Origin: Bacteroidia bacterium
Lineage (GTDB): Bacteria; Bacteroidota; Bacteroidia; Chitinophagales; UBA2359
Length of the DNA: 64,000 bases
Reading direction: 5' to 3'
Assembly: GCA_030427245.1 (NCBI GenBank)
Contig: JAUHXA010000011.1
Coordinates: forward strand, 62,001 to 126,000
Shown here: piece after piece, positions 60,325 to 64,000 of the stretch
Layout of the letters: the number at the start of each line of letters is the position of its first letter
How positions within the stretch are numbered: the stretch's first letter is position 1
The notes under the pieces: generated by a model
Told to the model about the DNA's origin: nothing
Databases searched by the model: none
What the model saw: the letters and a program-made list of their open reading frames with translations, nothing else
Program-made: the position numbers and the translations under genes

Positions 60325-63300
60325 ATGCTCCCTATCCTAAAATCTACGTTGAAGGTTTTCCTCTCCTTTTTATTTTTTGCAGTTCTGTTGGGACAATCAC
60401 CTGCTATTTTTGCTCAGGGCTTTTACACCACTTTTGGACAAAATCGGGTACAGTACCATGATTTTGAATGGTCTTACTACGAATCGCCCAATTTTCTCGC
60501 CTATTTTTATCAAGGAGGGCAGCAGTTGGGAAAATTTGCAGTGATGGTAGCAGAATCCAATTTGGAAGAAATTGAATCCAAATTGGAGTTTAAAGTCAAC
60601 CGGAAGGTCGAAATTATGGTTTACCACAATCTTTCGGATTTGAAGCAAAGCAATATTGGGCAAGGTATTGAAATCAACAATACAGGTGGTGTGACCAAAA
60701 TCATTGGCAACAAAATGTTTGTGTCTTTTGATGGAGACCACAATCGTTTGGCAGAGCAAATCAAAGAAGGGATAGCTAGGGTTTTTCTTGAAAATATGAT
60801 TTATGGGGGCAATATCCAAGAAGTGCTGCAAAATGCGGTATTGTTGAACCTTCCCGATTGGTTTGTGAATGGCATGGTTTCTTATGTAGGAGAGGAGTGG
60901 AGTACCGAAATGGATGCAAAATTGCGAGAGTTTGTTGAAAAAGACAAACTCAAAAACTTCAATAGGTTATCTCCCGAAGAGGCGACTTTTGCAGGACATG
61001 CACTGTGGCACTACATCGCCCAAATGAATGGTGAATCGTCTATTCCCAACCTTTTGTATCTCACCCGCATCAACCGAAGTTTGGAGAGTGGATTTTTGTT
61101 TGTATTGGGCAATACCGTCAAAAACACGATTGCGGAATTCAACGAATATTACACGAATCTCTATGCTTCAGAAGATAACAAACGAGAAGAATTGGAAGAG
61201 GCCAATCAATTGATTCGCACCAAAAAGAAGGTAAGAAGAAGGGGAATTTTGTATGATGAAGTAAAGGTAAGCCCCAATGGTCAGTATATTGCTTATACAA
61301 CAGATGAGAAGGGTAAACACAAGGTTTATTTGTACGATACTCAAACGAATACCCAGAAAATTATCCTCAAAAATGGGTTTCGATCCTTCAAACAACCCAC
61401 CGAAACTCGCTATCCACTTTTGGCATGGGACAAACGAAGCCAAAAAATAGCGATTGTGTATGAACGTCGAGACAAGGTGAAGTTGTTGGAATACAATGTG
61501 TTGGAAGACGAAAAAACTCCTTGGGATGATATGAATAAATTCCAACAGGTTTCGGATATTGGCTATATGGATGCTTCTGACAAGTTGATTCTTTCGGCGG
61601 TTTCACTCAGTCAAGGGCAATCCGATCTTTACACCTATTTCATTCCCAATACCAAAACCGATCGATTGACCAATGATTATCATGCAGATTTAGAGCCGAG
61701 GTTTGTCACCCTCAATGGTGTTAGAGGCATCGTGTTCAAATCCAATAGATACAACGATACATTGAAGGTGGAAAAATTGGACAGTATTCCTCCTTCAAGT
61801 AATTACGACTTGTTTTTCTATGACCTTGCCAAAGGCAAAGAGCAGGTTTTAACGAGAATCACCAACACTCCAATATCACAAGAATGGATGCCGATGCAGT
61901 ACGACAGTACACACATCGCCTACCTAAGTGATAAAAACGGTATCAAAAACTTGTATGCAGCTCATTTCGACAGCGTATTTGTGCGAACAGATACGAAAGT
62001 GTTTTATATGGATTCTATGGTCATCAATCCAACCTATCCTTTGGATGAATATCGAGCAGCAGGCTTGATTGATACGGTTATACAAGAAGATATTTACAAA
62101 GTCGTGGCAGTTAGTTATCCGATTACCAACTATCAAAGAAATATTGGAGAATACGATATTGCAGTAAAAACAAAAGATATTGTTCAGCTACATTATCAAA
62201 ATGAAGCTTACGAATTGCACAAACTTCAACTTCCCGAAGATCCACAGCAAGCGGAAAAAAAATTAAGTAAAACAATTTACCGACAACAATTGGAAAATTC
62301 GCTCAGTACTCGGCTTTCTACCAACAAGTCTGTAAGTGCCAATAGAACTTCTGGAAAAAAGAAAAAACAAGACCAAAGTCAAAAAACTTCAAAGCCCAAT
62401 TCGTCTGATAACTCTACCAAATCTGATAAAAAAGGAGATGATTCTGATTCTTTTTTCCAAAATCCATTTGAAGAAAATGAGGATTCACAAGGTTCGTTGA
62501 CGGATACGATTTTGGAGGAGGAAGATAAAGCATCGGAAACAGATACAGAAGATGCAGATATTGTTATTGAAGATATAGAAGTACAACAACAACCTCAGAA
62601 GGCAGAAGAAATAGACATGGAAAACTATTTCTTCCAAAGCGAATTTGATTATGACGAAACCATAACTACTCCGCCTTCTTCCATTGAATTACCCAGTCAA
62701 ACAGGAGTTGCCAATTCGGGTGGAGGATTGCGTATTCCGACCATCAATGCGACAGGAGTAATCCCTGCTTCTCAAGAATCTATCTTGAAAAACGCTCGGA
62801 TTCGCACCTATAAAACCAAATTTAGTGTTGATAATGTGGTTACGCAGTTGGATAATACCATTATTTTCAGTCAATATGAAAACTTCCAATTTGGTACTTC
62901 AACAGCTGGTGTACCGTCTTTTACCAATCCCGACTTGAATACGCTCATCAAAGTGGGCATTACCGACTTGATGGAAGATTATCGCTTGATTGGTGGATTC
63001 CGATTACCTGTGGGTTTTGGAGGTTCTGAATACTTTGTGGAGTATTGGAACCTTAAAAATAGGCTGGACAAAAAGTTCTTGTATTATCGCCGAGCCAACA
63101 ATCAACTTTTCACATTGAACTCTGACTTGTTGCCTCCTGGGACAAACTATCAAGCCGATGCTAAAGTGGTCAGTAACTATTTCCAAACGACCTTTAGCTA
63201 TCCATTAGATGTCAACAAGAGTGTACGCTTACATTTAGGGGCTCGATACGATAAGGCAACTTTCTTGGCAAGTGATATCATTTCGCTGATTGAACCACAG

Positions 63301-64000
63301 CAGTCTGAAAGTTGGCTGTTTAGCAAAGCTGAGTTTGTATTTGACAATACGATTGACATAGCGTTGAACATTATGAATGGAACTCGCTTCAAAATCTATG
63401 CAGAAATTCACAAGCCTTTTGAAGCGCAGTTTGACAAAGACATCAACAAACTCAACTTCAAGGATACAGGTTATTTGGGAATTGTTGGGGGAGATTTTAG
63501 GCACTATCAGCGAGTACATAAGCAAATTGTGTGGGCGAGCCGTTTTGCAACAGCATACAGTTATGGTAGCCGAAAAATGCTGTACTACTTAGGTGGTGTG
63601 GATAATTGGTTGCTCTTTGACAGCAACAAACGATTTGATAGCGAGACTCCTATTGACCAAGATGCAAACTATGGTTTTCAATCTCTGGCAACGAGCGTGA
63701 GGGGCTTCAAACAAAACTCTCGCAATGGCAATAGCTATGCCGTAGCAAGTAGTGAGTTGCGAATACCTGTTTTTGCTTATATCTCCAATTCTCCCATACG
63801 CTCTGAATTTTTCCGAAATTTCCAAGTAGTAGGTTTTGCAGATTTGGGAATTGCATGGGATGGACTATCTCCATTTGATGATGAAAACAAGTTCACAACT
63901 GTAGAAGTAGGAAATCCACTTCAAACACCTGTAACGGCTACGGTTCGTTATTTCCGAAACCCCATTATTGGTGGATATGGTGTAGGTCTTAGAAGCAAAT
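60325..64000 (+). CDS. Large TolB-like outer-membrane protein, partial at right edge
   Basis: The frame is open from ATG 60325 to the window end (1,225 codons visible) and has no stop in the window. A signal peptide (FLSFLFFAVLLGQSPAIFAQ) is followed by a peptidase-MA-like region; near residue 178 LPDWFVNGMVSYVGEEW sits where active members have a metal-binding HE. Here the His-Glu is missing, so that part is probably not a protease. A TolB-like beta-propeller follows (about 310-620: VSPNGQYIAYTTDEKGKHKVYLY), then a 100-residue Asp/Glu/Ser/Lys-rich linker (about 670-770), and then a BamA/surface-antigen-like barrel from about 830. The family is widespread in Bacteroidota with unknown function, probably in outer-membrane assembly or surface display. 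Confidence 0.85.
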   Translation, partial: MLPILKSTLKVFLSFLFFAVLLGQSPAIFAQGFYTTFGQNRVQYHDFEWSYYESPNFLAYFYQGGQQLGKFAVMVAESNLEEIESKLEFKVNRKVEIMVYHNLSDLKQSNIGQGIEINNTGGVTKIIGNKMFVSFDGDHNRLAEQIKEGIARVFLENMIYGGNIQEVLQNAVLLNLPDWFVNGMVSYVGEEWSTEMDAKLREFVEKDKLKNFNRLSPEEATFAGHALWHYIAQMNGESSIPNLLYLTRINRSLESGFLFVLGNTVKNTIAEFNEYYTNLYASEDNKREELEEANQLIRTKKKVRRRGILYDEVKVSPNGQYIAYTTDEKGKHKVYLYDTQTNTQKIILKNGFRSFKQPTETRYPLLAWDKRSQKIAIVYERRDKVKLLEYNVLEDEKTPWDDMNKFQQVSDIGYMDASDKLILSAVSLSQGQSDLYTYFIPNTKTDRLTNDYHADLEPRFVTLNGVRGIVFKSNRYNDTLKVEKLDSIPPSSNYDLFFYDLAKGKEQVLTRITNTPISQEWMPMQYDSTHIAYLSDKNGIKNLYAAHFDSVFVRTDTKVFYMDSMVINPTYPLDEYRAAGLIDTVIQEDIYKVVAVSYPITNYQRNIGEYDIAVKTKDIVQLHYQNEAYELHKLQLPEDPQQAEKKLSKTIYRQQLENSLSTRLSTNKSVSANRTSGKKKKQDQSQKTSKPNSSDNSTKSDKKGDDSDSFFQNPFEENEDSQGSLTDTILEEEDKASETDTEDADIVIEDIEVQQQPQKAEEIDMENYFFQSEFDYDETITTPPSSIELPSQTGVANSGGGLRIPTINATGVIPASQESILKNARIRTYKTKFSVDNVVTQLDNTIIFSQYENFQFGTSTAGVPSFTNPDLNTLIKVGITDLMEDYRLIGGFRLPVGFGGSEYFVEYWNLKNRLDKKFLYYRRANNQLFTLNSDLLPPGTNYQADAKVVSNYFQTTFSYPLDVNKSVRLHLGARYDKATFLASDIISLIEPQQSESWLFSKAEFVFDNTIDIALNIMNGTRFKIYAEIHKPFEAQFDKDINKLNFKDTGYLGIVGGDFRHYQRVHKQIVWASRFATAYSYGSRKMLYYLGGVDNWLLFDSNKRFDSETPIDQDANYGFQSLATSVRGFKQNSRNGNSYAVASSELRIPVFAYISNSPIRSEFFRNFQVVGFADLGIAWDGLSPFDDENKFTTVEVGNPLQTPVTATVRYFRNPIIGGYGVGLRSK

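Noticed and set aside
60397-60831. 144-codon minus-strand ORF under the TolB-like gene
   Set aside because: It is the antisense shadow of the long plus-strand frame that begins at 60325.
1-64000. CRISPR array, prophage or transposase genes
   Set aside because: No regularly spaced direct repeats with unique spacers, no integrase or transposase motifs and no phage structural genes were seen.

Overview
This 64 kb window comes from a Bacteroidota chromosome, most likely a gliding or filamentous marine lineage of the Saprospiria or Cytophagia type. The lineage is an inference. The support is a SusC/SusD pair, GldA and GldE homologues, a giant secreted protein ending in a CHU_C-type (type B, T9SS) sorting domain, choice-of-anchor and dockerin-like secreted proteins, TATATTTG-type promoter boxes, AT-rich spacers and no tRNA or rRNA genes. 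Nearly all genes are intact; one serine hydrolase looks internally deleted.

Left part (1-31.6 kb, 20 of 22 genes on the minus strand): a Big_5-type lipoprotein cut by the window edge; mnmG with two identical parS-like palindromes upstream; a tandem-AAA+ ATPase with a duplicated N-terminal domain; a lytic transglycosylase; an MFS transporter; a rhomboid protease; gltD without gltB; a CFI-box protein with an HELLH motif; gldE followed upstream by two ssb genes; two envelope proteins; an alpha-glucan utilisation set (susC, susD, type I pullulanase); gldA; a three-gene array of secreted thioredoxin-fold/TPR-like paralogues; and a class IV aminotransferase paired with a sulfotransferase-like P-loop protein.

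Centre (31.6-41.2 kb): a 1,879-residue surface protein with an L-type-lectin-like head, about 22 Ig-like repeats and a T9SS tail. Beside it lies 1.4 kb of non-coding, AT-rich DNA with six perfect DnaA boxes (three forward on the left, three reverse on the right) and several one-mismatch boxes. I read this as the chromosomal oriC, with the parS-like sites about 35 kb away. No dnaA or dnaN gene is adjacent.

Right part (41.2-64 kb, mixed strands): a B3/B4-domain protein, a CarboxypepD_reg protein, an SRPBCC protein, the truncated serine hydrolase, a GlxA-type AraC regulator, an AAA-ATPase/PD-(D/E)XK protein, a fused murF-alr carrying an in-frame 66-bp palindrome, an overlapping GNAT-like/HTH gene pair that resembles a toxin-antitoxin module, DUF4294, radA, a DUF937-like protein, a DUF4332 HhH protein, an orphan histidine kinase, a DUF4139 protein, an ECF sigma factor, a metallo-beta-lactamase hydrolase and a large TolB-like outer-membrane protein cut by the right edge.

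The best candidates for something undescribed are the oriC/parS pair, the GNAT-HTH module, the HELLH/CFI-box protein, the in-frame palindrome in murF-alr, the thioredoxin array in which one member has lost its CxxC motif, and the duplicated-domain tandem AAA+ protein.
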